A DNA stretch of 64,000 nt from assembly GCF_014773275.1 (NCBI RefSeq), contig NZ_JACWMW010000005.1:62001-126000 (forward strand), given 5' to 3'. The notes beneath the pieces were generated by a model, which ran no database searches, was not told where the DNA came from, and was given only the letters and a program-made list of their open reading frames with translations. A program made the translations under genes and the position numbers. This document shows positions 52,436 to 61,585 of this stretch, in pieces (the stretch's first letter is position 1; every line of letters begins with the position of its first letter). This DNA comes from Mucilaginibacter rigui (GTDB taxonomy: Bacteria > Bacteroidota > Bacteroidia > Sphingobacteriales > Sphingobacteriaceae).

Positions 52436-53227
52436 ATGACTATCCCAATTTATCAGGCCGATGCTTTTACCGACAAGTTGTTTGGTGGTAACCCAGCCGC
52501 TGTTTGTCCGCTAACCAATTGGCTGCCGGATGCTACCATGCAAAAGATAGCATTGGAAAATAACCTTGCCGAAACCGCCTTTTTTGTAAAGAACGGTAAC
52601 AGCTATTTACTGCGCTGGTTTACGCCCGAACTGGAGATAGACCTTTGCGGCCACGCTACCCTGGCATCGGCACATATATTATTTACCGAATTGGGGTACG
52701 ATCAAGACACTATTTACTTTGATACCGTAAAAGCCGGCACACTGGTAGTAAAGCGCGACGGCGATAAATATTCAATGGATTTCCCTTCGCGCCCGCCATT
52801 TGCTGCTGATAAACCTGAAGGACTAATTGAAGCACTTGGCGGTAAAAAGCCAAAAGAGATATTGCGCAGCCGCGATTACTTTTTGGTTTACGATACCGAG
52901 GAAGATATTCTGGATATGAAACCCGACCATTCCGCTTTGGCTAAGATAGACACCCTGGGTGTTATTGTAACAGCACCCGGCAAGGATGTTGATTTTGTAT
53001 CGCGCTTTTTTGCCCCTGCGGCAGGCGTACCCGAAGACCCGGTTACCGGATCGGCACATTGCAACCTGATACCTTACTGGGCGGGTAAACTTGGCAAAAG
53101 TGCGTTGCATGCCTGGCAGGTAAGCGCCCGCAAAGGCGAGCTTTGGTGCGAACTAAAAGGAGACAGGGTTGTAATGGCCGGTAAAGCGGTAACATATCTT
53201 AAGGGCTCTATTGAGGTAAAAGCATAA
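52436..53227 (+). CDS. PhzF family isomerase/epimerase
   Basis: A 263-residue PhzF-like protein built of two similar halves. The catalytic Glu is E46 in NNLAETAFF, followed by CGHATLASAHILF and, in the second half, EDPVTGSAHCNLIPYW. Family members isomerise or epimerise small acids; most members outside phenazine clusters, like this one, have unknown substrates. The ATG at 52436 is chosen over a TTG 4 codons upstream. It ends the operon-like run beginning with nfi. Confidence 0.9.
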   Translation: MTIPIYQADAFTDKLFGGNPAAVCPLTNWLPDATMQKIALENNLAETAFFVKNGNSYLLRWFTPELEIDLCGHATLASAHILFTELGYDQDTIYFDTVKAGTLVVKRDGDKYSMDFPSRPPFAADKPEGLIEALGGKKPKEILRSRDYFLVYDTEEDILDMKPDHSALAKIDTLGVIVTAPGKDVDFVSRFFAPAAGVPEDPVTGSAHCNLIPYWAGKLGKSALHAWQVSARKGELWCELKGDRVVMAGKAVTYLKGSIEVKA

Positions 53228-53338
53228 AGCGGAAAACATAAAGTTTAGGGCAAGAAAGCTCTGTGCTTTTACCTTTCAGCTTTCACCTAAAATCACTATT
53301 TTCCGACCTCTATTTTTTAAGACGACGGGCACCCATTA

Positions 53339-56300
53339 ATGCAACTTACCAAGTTAGAAATCAAGGGCTTCAAAAGCTTTGGCGATAAGATCACCATTAA
53401 TTTTAATGAGGGTGTTACTGCTATTGTGGGCCCTAATGGCTGTGGTAAAAGCAACGTGGTCGATTCCATCCGTTGGGTTTTAGGCGAGCAAAGCACCCGC
53501 GCCCTGCGGTCGGAGAAGATGGATAACATCATCTTTAACGGTACCAAAAGCCGTAAGGCGGCCAATCTTGCAGAAGTATCATTAACTTTTGATAATACAA
53601 AGAACGTTCTCCCTACCGATTTTTCGCAGGTTACCCTTACACGCAGGCTTTACCGTACCGGCGAAAGCGAGTATCGCTTAAACGACGTACAGTGCCGCTT
53701 AAAAGATATCACCGACCTGTTTTTAGATACCGGCATAGGTGCCGATTCATACGCCATCATCGAGCTAAAGATGATAGACGAGATCATCAACAACAAGGAA
53801 GGTTCGCGCCGTAATTTATTTGAGGAGGCTTCGGGTATCTCAAAATATAAGCTCCGAAAAAAGCAAACCTTTAGCAAGCTAAAAGATACAGAAGCCGACC
53901 TGGAGCGTGTAGAAGACCTGCTGTTTGAGATTGAGAAGAATTTAAAAACGCTGGAGAACCAGGCAAAAAAAACCGAGCGTTACTATAAGCTGCGCGATCA
54001 GTATAAAACATTAAGCATTTCGCTGGCATCGTTCCGCATTGCAAACTTTAGCAAAGCGCTGGCAGCCATTGAAGAAAAAGAACAGATACAGCGCGAGCAA
54101 AGATCGGGCATTGCTACACAGATAGATACTTTGGAAGCTACGCTACAGCAAAACAAGCTGGATAGCCTTACCAAAGAAAAAAACCTTGCGGCGCAACAAA
54201 AGGCCAGCAATGAGTACACAGCAAAGATCCGTGCCTACGAAAGCGAGAAACGGGTAAAGAACGAACAGCTAAAGAACGCGCAGGATAAAGAAACCCGTTT
54301 AAAAGAGGAACTGGAACGCGATAACAACCAGTTTAAACACGTACAATACAACATTAAGCGTCTTAACGAGGAAAAATTACAGGAAGACGAAAACCTGCAA
54401 ACCATAACCCTTCGCGTTGCCGAATTAAAAGAAGCCGTTGACGAACTGCGTGCCGAACAAGCCGAGGCCCGTAACCACCTTAACGAGCTGAACAGCATAA
54501 ACGGCAGGTTGCAAAACCAGCTTTACAAGGCCGAAAAGGATATCGATATCCTGAACATACAGCAGCAGGCCCTTGAGCAGGAAAGCCAGCGCAATATGGA
54601 GGATACAACCAACAAAGAGGCGGAACTTTCGCATTTTAACAAGGTGGTAGCCGAGTTGGACAGCAGGGTTGAAACCTTAAAAAGCGAATACGAACTTGCT
54701 GTTGAAGCCGAAAACAAACTGCAGGAGCAAATAACAGAAACCGAAACCGGGTTAAAAACTGTAAACGATAGCATAGCTGCCGACGGCCGTAAACTGGATG
54801 CCAAGCAAAACGAATATAACCTTACCAAAAGTTTGGTTGATAATCTGGAGGGCTTCCCGGAGTCGATCCGCTTCCTGAAAAAGAATACAAATTGGGCCAA
54901 AACGGTCACCCTGTTTAGCGATATACTATTCTGTAAGGAAGAATACCGTGTAGCTATTGAAAACTACCTGGAGCCTTTAATGAACCATTACGTGGTGAAT
55001 ACTTATGACGAAGCTATTGCAGCTATCAACCTGTTAAGTAATTCATCAAAAGGGCGCGCGCAATTTTTCATTCTTGATAACTACGAAGCCGCCAAGCCGG
55101 CTGATAAAACCCTGGTTGATGATGCTGCAATCCCTGCCCTATCTGTTGTGGAGGTTGAGGAGCGGTACAAGCCATTGTGTAATCATTTATTAAAGAATGT
55201 TTATTTGGTTAACGATGCTACCGAGCAGGATATCAATGGCATCCAACTACCTGATGGTGTGGTGCTGATTGGCAAAAGCGGCAAGTTCAACAAATCAAAA
55301 CATACTATGGCCGGTGGGTCTGTTGGGTTATTTGAGGGTAAACGTATTGGCCGGGCAAAAAACCTGGATAACCTGCTAAAGGAAATAAAACAAGCCGAAA
55401 CCCGCATCCAAAACTTCAGGAACAATAGTGAAGAATTGCAGAGCCGCTTATCGGCCTTAAAGCAATCGGGTAAGGCAAACGAAGTTAGGCAAAAGCAGTA
55501 CGAGCTTAACCAGTTGAATACTGAGCTGGTTACCGTTAAAACCAAACAGGAGCAATACCAGGCCTTTATTGAGAACAGCTTAAACCGCAAGCAGGATATT
55601 GCCAACAAGGTGGCGGGTATCAAAAATGAGATATTAACGCTTGGCCCGCTGCTGATAGAACTAAAAGAACAAAAGCAGGCCCAGGCCGACCTGATGCTGG
55701 ATAAGCAACAGGCATTTAATGAGCTGAACGAGATGGTATCGGTGCAGTCAAACACCTATAACCAGGAGAACATCCGTTTTCATCAGCAGCAAAATAAGGT
55801 ATCGGGCCTGGTAAAAGACCTTGATTACCGCGAAACGCAGCTGGAGCACCTTGATATCCGTATCAAACAAAACAGCGCCGAACTGGAAAAGGTGAAGGCC
55901 CAGATCATGGAGAACCTGCAGCAAACCGGCGACAGCGACGAGAGCCTGCTGGAAATGTACGAGCAAAAGGAAGCCCTTGAAAAAGGCACCGCCGAAGCCG
56001 AACAGGAATACTATGCATGGCGCGCCGCCATTACCGAAAGCGAGAACGAGGTATCAAAACTAAGACAAAAGAAAGACCAGGCCGAGGCTATAGAGAATGA
56101 ACTGAAGGACGAGCGCAATAACCTTAAGCTGGAACTGAATGCTTTACGCGAGCGCCTTTCAGTAGAATTTGACGTAGATATTAACGACCTGCTTGACCTG
56201 GAAGTTAACGAAGCCGAGAACGAAGATGAGATTCGTGATAAAACGGAGAAGATGAAACGCCAGTTGGATGATTTTGGCGCTATAAACCCCATGGCTGTTG

Positions 56301-56881
56301 AAGCTTATAACGAAATGAGCGAACGACATGCCTTTATACAAGGCCAAAAGAAAGACCTGGCCGAAGCAAAAGCATCCCTGCTGGCCACCATACAGGAGAT
56401 TGACGATACCGCCAAAGAGAAATTTATGGCAGCCTTTATTATGGTGCGCGAGAACTTCATTAAGGTATTCCGCTCGTTGTTTAACGAGGAAGATTCATGC
56501 GACCTGATCCTGAGCAACCCGGATCAACCACTTGAATCGGATATCGACATCATTGCAAGGCCGAAAGGTAAACGCCCGCTGTCTATCAACCAGCTTTCGG
56601 GTGGCGAAAAAACGTTGACGGCTACGGCCATCCTGTTCTCGCTTTACCTGTTAAAACCTGCCCCCTTTTGTATTTTTGATGAGGTTGATGCCCCGCTTGA
56701 TGATACCAATATTGATAAGTTCAATAACATTATCCGTAAGTTCTCGAAAGAATCGCAATTCATCATTATATCACATAATAAGCGCACCATTGCCTGCACC
56801 GATATTATTTATGGCGTAACGATGGTTGAGCAAGGTATATCGCGCGTTGTACCTGTAGACCTGCGGGAACTGGCAGATTAA
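53339..56881 (+). CDS. smc: Chromosome segregation ATPase SMC
   Basis: A full-length SMC of 1180 residues. Walker A is GPNGCGKS at 31-38; two long coiled coils flank a hinge near residues 520-680 (LEGFPESIRFLKK ... AGGSVGLFEGKRIGR). The signature LSGGEKTLTA begins at 1086 and Walker B CIFDEVDAPLD at 1111, with the H-loop in IIISHNKRTIACTD. It forms a ring-shaped dimer with ScpA/ScpB that compacts and separates chromosomes. It ends at a strong terminator facing a convergent protease gene. Confidence 0.97.
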   Translation: MQLTKLEIKGFKSFGDKITINFNEGVTAIVGPNGCGKSNVVDSIRWVLGEQSTRALRSEKMDNIIFNGTKSRKAANLAEVSLTFDNTKNVLPTDFSQVTLTRRLYRTGESEYRLNDVQCRLKDITDLFLDTGIGADSYAIIELKMIDEIINNKEGSRRNLFEEASGISKYKLRKKQTFSKLKDTEADLERVEDLLFEIEKNLKTLENQAKKTERYYKLRDQYKTLSISLASFRIANFSKALAAIEEKEQIQREQRSGIATQIDTLEATLQQNKLDSLTKEKNLAAQQKASNEYTAKIRAYESEKRVKNEQLKNAQDKETRLKEELERDNNQFKHVQYNIKRLNEEKLQEDENLQTITLRVAELKEAVDELRAEQAEARNHLNELNSINGRLQNQLYKAEKDIDILNIQQQALEQESQRNMEDTTNKEAELSHFNKVVAELDSRVETLKSEYELAVEAENKLQEQITETETGLKTVNDSIAADGRKLDAKQNEYNLTKSLVDNLEGFPESIRFLKKNTNWAKTVTLFSDILFCKEEYRVAIENYLEPLMNHYVVNTYDEAIAAINLLSNSSKGRAQFFILDNYEAAKPADKTLVDDAAIPALSVVEVEERYKPLCNHLLKNVYLVNDATEQDINGIQLPDGVVLIGKSGKFNKSKHTMAGGSVGLFEGKRIGRAKNLDNLLKEIKQAETRIQNFRNNSEELQSRLSALKQSGKANEVRQKQYELNQLNTELVTVKTKQEQYQAFIENSLNRKQDIANKVAGIKNEILTLGPLLIELKEQKQAQADLMLDKQQAFNELNEMVSVQSNTYNQENIRFHQQQNKVSGLVKDLDYRETQLEHLDIRIKQNSAELEKVKAQIMENLQQTGDSDESLLEMYEQKEALEKGTAEAEQEYYAWRAAITESENEVSKLRQKKDQAEAIENELKDERNNLKLELNALRERLSVEFDVDINDLLDLEVNEAENEDEIRDKTEKMKRQLDDFGAINPMAVEAYNEMSERHAFIQGQKKDLAEAKASLLATIQEIDDTAKEKFMAAFIMVRENFIKVFRSLFNEEDSCDLILSNPDQPLESDIDIIARPKGKRPLSINQLSGGEKTLTATAILFSLYLLKPAPFCIFDEVDAPLDDTNIDKFNNIIRKFSKESQFIIISHNKRTIACTDIIYGVTMVEQGISRVVPVDLRELAD

Positions 56882-56892
56882 AAAACTTCATA

Positions 56893-56939
56893 AAACCAAG
56901 AAGCGGCAGGGAGTTTAACTCCCTGCCGCTTCTTGGTTT
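56893..56939. terminator. Near-perfect palindromic terminator between smc and S41 protease
   Basis: Arms of 23 bases are perfectly complementary around a single central base (56916). The A and T runs at its ends let it serve both convergent genes. Confidence 0.85.
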
Positions 56940-56948
56940 GCAGGCTAT

Positions 56949-58538
56949 TTATTTCTTAGCCTTTGTATTATTATATATCATACCTCTAAAATACTTCTTC
57001 CCTTCAACTTGCAAACCAACCTCGCGGGATTGATCAATGCTTAACTTTTGGAGCCTTGAAAGGCTTTGTATCTGCTGCTGCGGTAAAGAGAAGTTGCCGT
57101 TTTTAACGAAGTTAAGGGCATATGAAAACAACGACTCTGTTGGGTCGCCAAAATCTTTGCTAGCATCATCACCGGCAAGTTTCCCTCTGTATAAACCTTT
57201 TTCGGGGGTCATACCGGCATAATAGCCACCATTACCTGCAGAATTTTTTGTTTCAAACTGTGGGATATACATTTGGTACTTGTTAATATCAATATCAAAG
57301 AAACCAACCGGTTTACCGTAACTGGTAGTACCTATCAGTTGAACATCCATTACAGGTATTAAATTATTTATGGTTAGTTCGCTTGCAGATGCAGTAGAAC
57401 CTGTAACAATAAAGAATACATGGTTTAAGTTAAGTGTTACAGGTACATCCGTTTTTGAGAATTTAACGGTATTACCTGCAATGGTATAATCAAAATCAAA
57501 ATAAGAATAGGTTTGGTTCCCATCCTTACGCAACTGGTTCTTTAAAATAGTGGCCTTGCCGTCGGCCATTGTTTTAGTGAAATTATAGGTAAACATTGTA
57601 GAACCATTTGTGCTTGCAGGTGCAATAAGATTACTCAAATATTGGGCTGTTTCCACAAATCCCCCTCCGTTGTAACGCAAATCAACAACAAGGTCGGTTA
57701 TACCACCTGCTGAAAAACTGTTAAATGCAGCATCAAGGTATGGTTTGGCATTGGCCTTTGATGTAAAACTATTAAATACAATGTATCCTACTTTTTTATT
57801 ATTACCGGCATCAACAATCTTTGAAGTTAAAACAGGGTTTACTGTATAAGTACCAGTTGACAGTGTTACATCAAATGTATTGCCATCTGGTTTTTTTAAC
57901 GTAAGGTTAATTGTGCTTGAATTTGAGTAAGCATTAATAAGGAAGTTAACATTTGTACCGCTACCACCGGCACCACCATCATACTTTAAACCACTACCAG
58001 TACGGCCATTTATCGCAGTTATCTGGTATCCTCTTTTAAGCCCCTTAACATCAGCCGGAGAGCCTGGGTAAACATATTTAACCCTGATGTCAGTATTATT
58101 ATCTATCCAAACGGGGGCAAAACCAAAATCGCCTTTTACACCGTTTAATTCGCCAGATACGCTGCCATCATCTATAAACGAATATTTAGCGTAACCGGGA
58201 GCTGGTGTGTAATATTCATACGGCTTACCGGTTTCGGGGTTGGTGCTATATTGGGTCATTGCATCAATTTCTGTTTGCAGCGCATCAATATCACTTGAGC
58301 CTGTAAAGCTGCGTGGCTTAAATGCATCGTAGGTGGGCAGGCTGGTGTTCCAGTAATATACCTGTTGTGCATATAAAAAAACCGAATCCTTTATCAAATC
58401 AAGTGCTGATGCGGTAACGGTTGGGTTATTACCGTTATTATTACCTCCATTATTAGTCGGCGTTATCTTTTTATCTTTTGAACAAGATGCTACAACAACA
58501 GTAACAACAACGAAAGACAGGTAAAATATTTTCTTCAT
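56949..58538 (-). CDS. S41 family peptidase (C-terminal processing protease-like), lipoprotein
   Basis: A 529-residue lipoprotein (VVVASCSKDKK) with a Gly/Asn-rich linker, an N-terminal S41 domain (about 45-115), a PDZ domain (VKYVYPGSPADVKGLKRGYQITAI, near 150-215) and the catalytic core. The serine region is TGSTASASELTI (379-390) and the general-base Lys is K409 in TTSYGKPVG; the conserved LRYNGGGF segment is present. It cleaves proteins near their C-termini in the periplasm or at the surface. The substrate is unknown. It is monocistronic. Confidence 0.9.
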   Translation of the reverse strand: MKKIFYLSFVVVTVVVASCSKDKKITPTNNGGNNNGNNPTVTASALDLIKDSVFLYAQQVYYWNTSLPTYDAFKPRSFTGSSDIDALQTEIDAMTQYSTNPETGKPYEYYTPAPGYAKYSFIDDGSVSGELNGVKGDFGFAPVWIDNNTDIRVKYVYPGSPADVKGLKRGYQITAINGRTGSGLKYDGGAGGSGTNVNFLINAYSNSSTINLTLKKPDGNTFDVTLSTGTYTVNPVLTSKIVDAGNNKKVGYIVFNSFTSKANAKPYLDAAFNSFSAGGITDLVVDLRYNGGGFVETAQYLSNLIAPASTNGSTMFTYNFTKTMADGKATILKNQLRKDGNQTYSYFDFDYTIAGNTVKFSKTDVPVTLNLNHVFFIVTGSTASASELTINNLIPVMDVQLIGTTSYGKPVGFFDIDINKYQMYIPQFETKNSAGNGGYYAGMTPEKGLYRGKLAGDDASKDFGDPTESLFSYALNFVKNGNFSLPQQQIQSLSRLQKLSIDQSREVGLQVEGKKYFRGMIYNNTKAKK

Positions 58539-58598
58539 AGTTTATATTAATTATATCCGAGTTAACGTTAGTATTATTTATATATTATATTGTTTAAG

Positions 58599-59216
58599 TT
58601 ATATTATTTCAGTTACTGCTAAATAATCTATTCCGCAACTTTCAGCACATAAACTATCTGTGTCAGAGTTACCTATCATTACAAGGTCTCGCCTTTCAAG
58701 GTTATGCTCTTTCATCAGCAAATGCAAAGCATCAGGTTCGGGTTTGGGTGATGTTTCTTCCGTAAAATAACAGGTTAAATACGTTTCTAAACCGTGCCAT
58801 TCTGTTTGCCGCATTTTATTTAGCTGCATTTGCGGGTTGCCGTTTGTTACTATAAATAGTTTTTTACGGTCTAAAACTACTTCCTGCATAAATGTAAGCA
58901 TATTTTTATACAGAAGCAATTTCAACGGCAAACGCGCTGTTAACAGCATTATCTCCAAATTTTTGCGGTATTTTTCATCAACACCCAGCTCTGCAACTAT
59001 GGTATCAAATACTTCACCCTCTCCTTTGTTTGTATACGTATCTATCATCAGATCGGTTGTCTGCGAGGCACTATTTAATTCGGTATACTCCAACAAGTTC
59101 GCAAAAAGATAGTAGATCTGGTAGTAATAATCTTTAGCCGGGTAAAGTACATCGTCCAGCTCAAAAATGAATGCTTTTTTGCGCGGGTCTATATCACTAT
59201 AAGTTATCGTGGCCAT
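58599..59216 (-). CDS. HAD-like protein with Glu in place of the nucleophilic Asp
   Basis: A 205-residue HAD-fold protein. Motif I reads FIFELDDVLYP: the first Asp of DxD is E19, while D21 remains. Motif II is FIVTNGN, motif III Lys lies near SPKPEPD and motif IV is MIGNSDTDSLCAE. The cap region is helical and small. Loss of the nucleophile would abolish classic phosphoaspartate chemistry, so it may bind rather than cleave phosphate compounds. Its start overlaps the end of the upstream 98-aa gene by 20 bp in a LolD operon. Confidence 0.8.
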   Translation of the reverse strand: MATITYSDIDPRKKAFIFELDDVLYPAKDYYYQIYYLFANLLEYTELNSASQTTDLMIDTYTNKGEGEVFDTIVAELGVDEKYRKNLEIMLLTARLPLKLLLYKNMLTFMQEVVLDRKKLFIVTNGNPQMQLNKMRQTEWHGLETYLTCYFTEETSPKPEPDALHLLMKEHNLERRDLVMIGNSDTDSLCAESCGIDYLAVTEII

Positions 59217-59493
59217 TTATAAGGGTAATATTATATTCTTTAAATAATTGTTCTGATAGTAAAAGCACAGCAGCCTCCTGCGCGTTGAGCAGATAAATAG
59301 CATCAATGTTATTATCTAATGCCAGGGTAAGCATTTCATGCGCGTAAGTGTCTGTTGCAGGGTTAGGCAGTTTCAGGATCCCCATAAATGCGGGCATTTC
59401 GGTAAAATCGCCTAAAACAACCTCATCATTTATCAAACTATTTTTTAGCTTATGGGCCTGTGCCGACGTAGCTGATGTAATAAGAACCTTCAC
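59197..59493 (-). CDS. Hypothetical 98-aa protein, Rossmann/pre-ATP-grasp-like
   Basis: A short protein starting MKVLITSATSAQAHKLKNSL, with a strand-loop-helix typical of a Rossmann or pre-ATP-grasp domain, then an ALDNNIDAIYLLNAQEAAVL helix-strand and a closing YNITLINGHDNL. It looks like the first half of a CarB-type or ATP-grasp N-terminal domain without the rest. It begins directly after the lolD stop and overlaps the HAD-like gene by 20 bp, so all three are co-translated. No function can be given. Confidence 0.65.
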   Translation of the reverse strand: MKVLITSATSAQAHKLKNSLINDEVVLGDFTEMPAFMGILKLPNPATDTYAHEMLTLALDNNIDAIYLLNAQEAAVLLLSEQLFKEYNITLINGHDNL

Positions 59494-60153
59494 CTATAAA
59501 TTATTTACAATTAATCCATCTTTCATTAGTATAGTCCGGTCGCTCATGTCAGATAGTTCCTGGTTATGCGTAACAATTACAAAGGTTTGGTTAAAATCGT
59601 TACGAAGCTTAATGAACAGCTCATGCAGTTCCAGCGCGTTTTTAGAGTCGAGGTTACCTGATGGTTCATCGGCAAATATCAAAGCGGGGTCGTTTATTAA
59701 TGCCCGGGCCACCGCAACACGCTGCTGCTCGCCGCCAGATAGCTCTGCGGGTTTGTGGGTTGTCCTATCCCCAAGGCCAAGCATTTCTAACAATTCTTTT
59801 GCTTTTTTCTCGGCTTCGGCACGAGGTACACCTGCTATAAACGCCGGTATACAAACATTTTCGATAGCATTAAACTCTACCAGTAAATGATGGAACTGGA
59901 ATATAAAGCCTATTTTTTGATTGCGGAACGCGCTTAAATTTTTATTATTAAGTTTACTAACCTCCACATTGTCAATAAACAACTGTCCCGAATCAGGGCT
60001 ATCTAATGTACCCAGTATATTTAACAAAGAACTTTTACCGGCACCGGATGCGCCCACAATGGTTACAATTTCGCCTCGCTTTACTTCCAGATCGACCCCT
60101 TTTAAGATATGGAGCTTACCGTATGATTTATTTATTGATTTTGCTTTAAGCAT
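59494..60153 (-). CDS. lolD: LolD-like ABC transporter ATP-binding protein
   Basis: A 219-residue ATPase of the LolD/MacB group: Walker A GASGAGKSSL, Q-loop FIFQFHHLLVEFNAIEN, signature ELSGGEQQR, Walker B LIFADEPSGNLDSKN and H-loop His in VIVTHNQEL. LolD works with LolC/E-type permeases to release lipoproteins from the inner membrane; the permease gene is not in this stretch. It heads a tight operon with the 98-aa and HAD-like genes. MacB- or FtsE-like roles cannot be excluded. Confidence 0.88.
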   Translation of the reverse strand: MLKAKSINKSYGKLHILKGVDLEVKRGEIVTIVGASGAGKSSLLNILGTLDSPDSGQLFIDNVEVSKLNNKNLSAFRNQKIGFIFQFHHLLVEFNAIENVCIPAFIAGVPRAEAEKKAKELLEMLGLGDRTTHKPAELSGGEQQRVAVARALINDPALIFADEPSGNLDSKNALELHELFIKLRNDFNQTFVIVTHNQELSDMSDRTILMKDGLIVNNL

Positions 60154-60309
60154 GGGCGAAGTTAGTGAATAGAGATTAGTTAATTAGTGATTAGTTACCA
60201 AAAGTGGCAGAGCGAAACCCTCGGTTATACAAATATTACAAATCTCTAACGTGTACCCTGTAATCTTTAAAACGAAAATAGTAGCTTTACCGCAAATTCT
60301 TCAAATAAC

Positions 60310-61503
60310 ATGAACATTCACGAATATCAGGGCAAAGCGATACTAAAAAGCTTTGGCGTAAGAGTACAGGAAGGCATAGTTGCAGATACACCTGAAGAGG
60401 CTGTTGCTGCCGCTCAGAAAATGAAGGAAGACTTTGGGTCGGACTGGACAGTTATAAAAGCACAGATACACGCAGGCGGCCGCGGTAAAGGCGGTGGTGT
60501 AAAACTGGCCAAAAATGCCGAGCAGGTTAAAGAGATTGCTGGTAAGATAATTGGTATGCAACTCGTAACCCCGCAAACCGGCCCCGAAGGTAAACTGGTT
60601 AAAAAAGTTTTGGTTGCGCAGGATGTATATTACCCCGGCGAAAGCGAAACCAAAGAGTTTTACATAAGCGTATTGCTTGACCGTGCTAAAGGCCGCAATA
60701 TCATCATGTACAGTACCGAAGGTGGTATGGATATTGAAGAAGTTGCACACTCTACACCAGAGCTGATACACAAAGAAGAGATTGACCCTAAAGTTGGCTT
60801 ACAAGCTTTCCAGGCGCGTAAAATTGCGTTTAACCTGGGTCTGTCGGGCGATGCCTTTAAGGATATGGTGAAATTCATCACTGCTTTATATAAAGCTTAT
60901 GATGCTACCGATTCATCACAGTTTGAGATTAACCCGGTGTTAAAAACATCTGATAATAAAATTTTAGCGGTTGATGCTAAAGTGAACATTGATGATAATG
61001 CTTTATACCGCCACCCTGATTATGCTGCAATGCGCGATACCGACGAGGAGGACCCTACCGAAGTTGAAGCAAGCAAAAGCAACCTTAACTATGTAAAGCT
61101 TGACGGTAACGTTGGTTGTATGGTTAACGGTGCCGGTTTAGCTATGGCTACTATGGACATTATTAAAATTGCCGGTGGCGAGCCTGCTAACTTCCTTGAT
61201 GTTGGAGGTACTGCTAACGCGCAAACGGTTAAGGCTGGTTTTAACATCATCCTGTCAGACCCTAACGTTAAGGCTATCCTGATCAACATATTTGGCGGTA
61301 TAGTACGTTGCGACCGCGTTGCACAGGGTGTTATTGATGCTTACCATGAAATTGGCAATATCCCTGTACCAATTATTGTGCGTTTACAAGGTACCAATGC
61401 TGCCGAAGCAAAAGAACTGATAGATAACTCTGGCTTAAAAGTATTCTCGGCTATCCTTTTAAAAGAAGCTGCAGACAGGGTTAAAGAAGTGTTAGCGCTT
61501 TAA
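60310..61503 (+). CDS. sucC: Succinyl-CoA synthetase (ADP-forming) beta subunit
   Basis: A 397-residue ATP-grasp enzyme subunit. It begins MNIHEYQGKAILKSFGV and has AGGRGKGGGVKLA in the nucleotide-binding part, EINPVL with metal-binding residues, the FLDVGGTANAQTVKAG segment and the closing NIFGGIVRCDRVAQG that helps form the succinate/CoA phosphate site. It converts succinyl-CoA to succinate with nucleoside triphosphate formation in the TCA cycle. The alpha subunit gene is not adjacent, as is common in Bacteroidota. A strong terminator follows. Confidence 0.97.
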   Translation: MNIHEYQGKAILKSFGVRVQEGIVADTPEEAVAAAQKMKEDFGSDWTVIKAQIHAGGRGKGGGVKLAKNAEQVKEIAGKIIGMQLVTPQTGPEGKLVKKVLVAQDVYYPGESETKEFYISVLLDRAKGRNIIMYSTEGGMDIEEVAHSTPELIHKEEIDPKVGLQAFQARKIAFNLGLSGDAFKDMVKFITALYKAYDATDSSQFEINPVLKTSDNKILAVDAKVNIDDNALYRHPDYAAMRDTDEEDPTEVEASKSNLNYVKLDGNVGCMVNGAGLAMATMDIIKIAGGEPANFLDVGGTANAQTVKAGFNIILSDPNVKAILINIFGGIVRCDRVAQGVIDAYHEIGNIPVPIIVRLQGTNAAEAKELIDNSGLKVFSAILLKEAADRVKEVLAL

Positions 61504-61552
61504 TTTGAGATTAGAGATCGGTTAATTAGAGATTATTTAACCTGAAAATATG

Positions 61553-61578
61553 AGGGAGCCCAAAAGGCTCCCTTTTTT
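61553..61578 (+). terminator. Terminator after sucC
   Basis: Stem AGGGAGCC/GGCTCCCT with loop CAAAA followed by T6, between convergent sucC and the glutamate-synthase-like gene. Confidence 0.85.
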
Positions 61579-61585
61579 GTTGCTG

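Noticed and set aside
53236..53300. Pyrimidine-rich stretch between phzF and smc (CTTTTACCTTTCAGCTTTC)
   Set aside because: Looks like a degenerate simple repeat; no second copy was seen in the window.
55201..55755. A 184-codon minus-strand frame inside smc
   Set aside because: Ser/Leu-rich translation opposite coiled-coil coding sequence; this is a mirror of Lys/Glu codons, not a gene.
60165..61535. Similar TTAGAGATTAG/TTAATTAG words on both sides of sucC as direct repeats of an insertion
   Set aside because: Matches are short, AT-rich and imperfect, and sucC is a conserved housekeeping gene with no mobile signatures.
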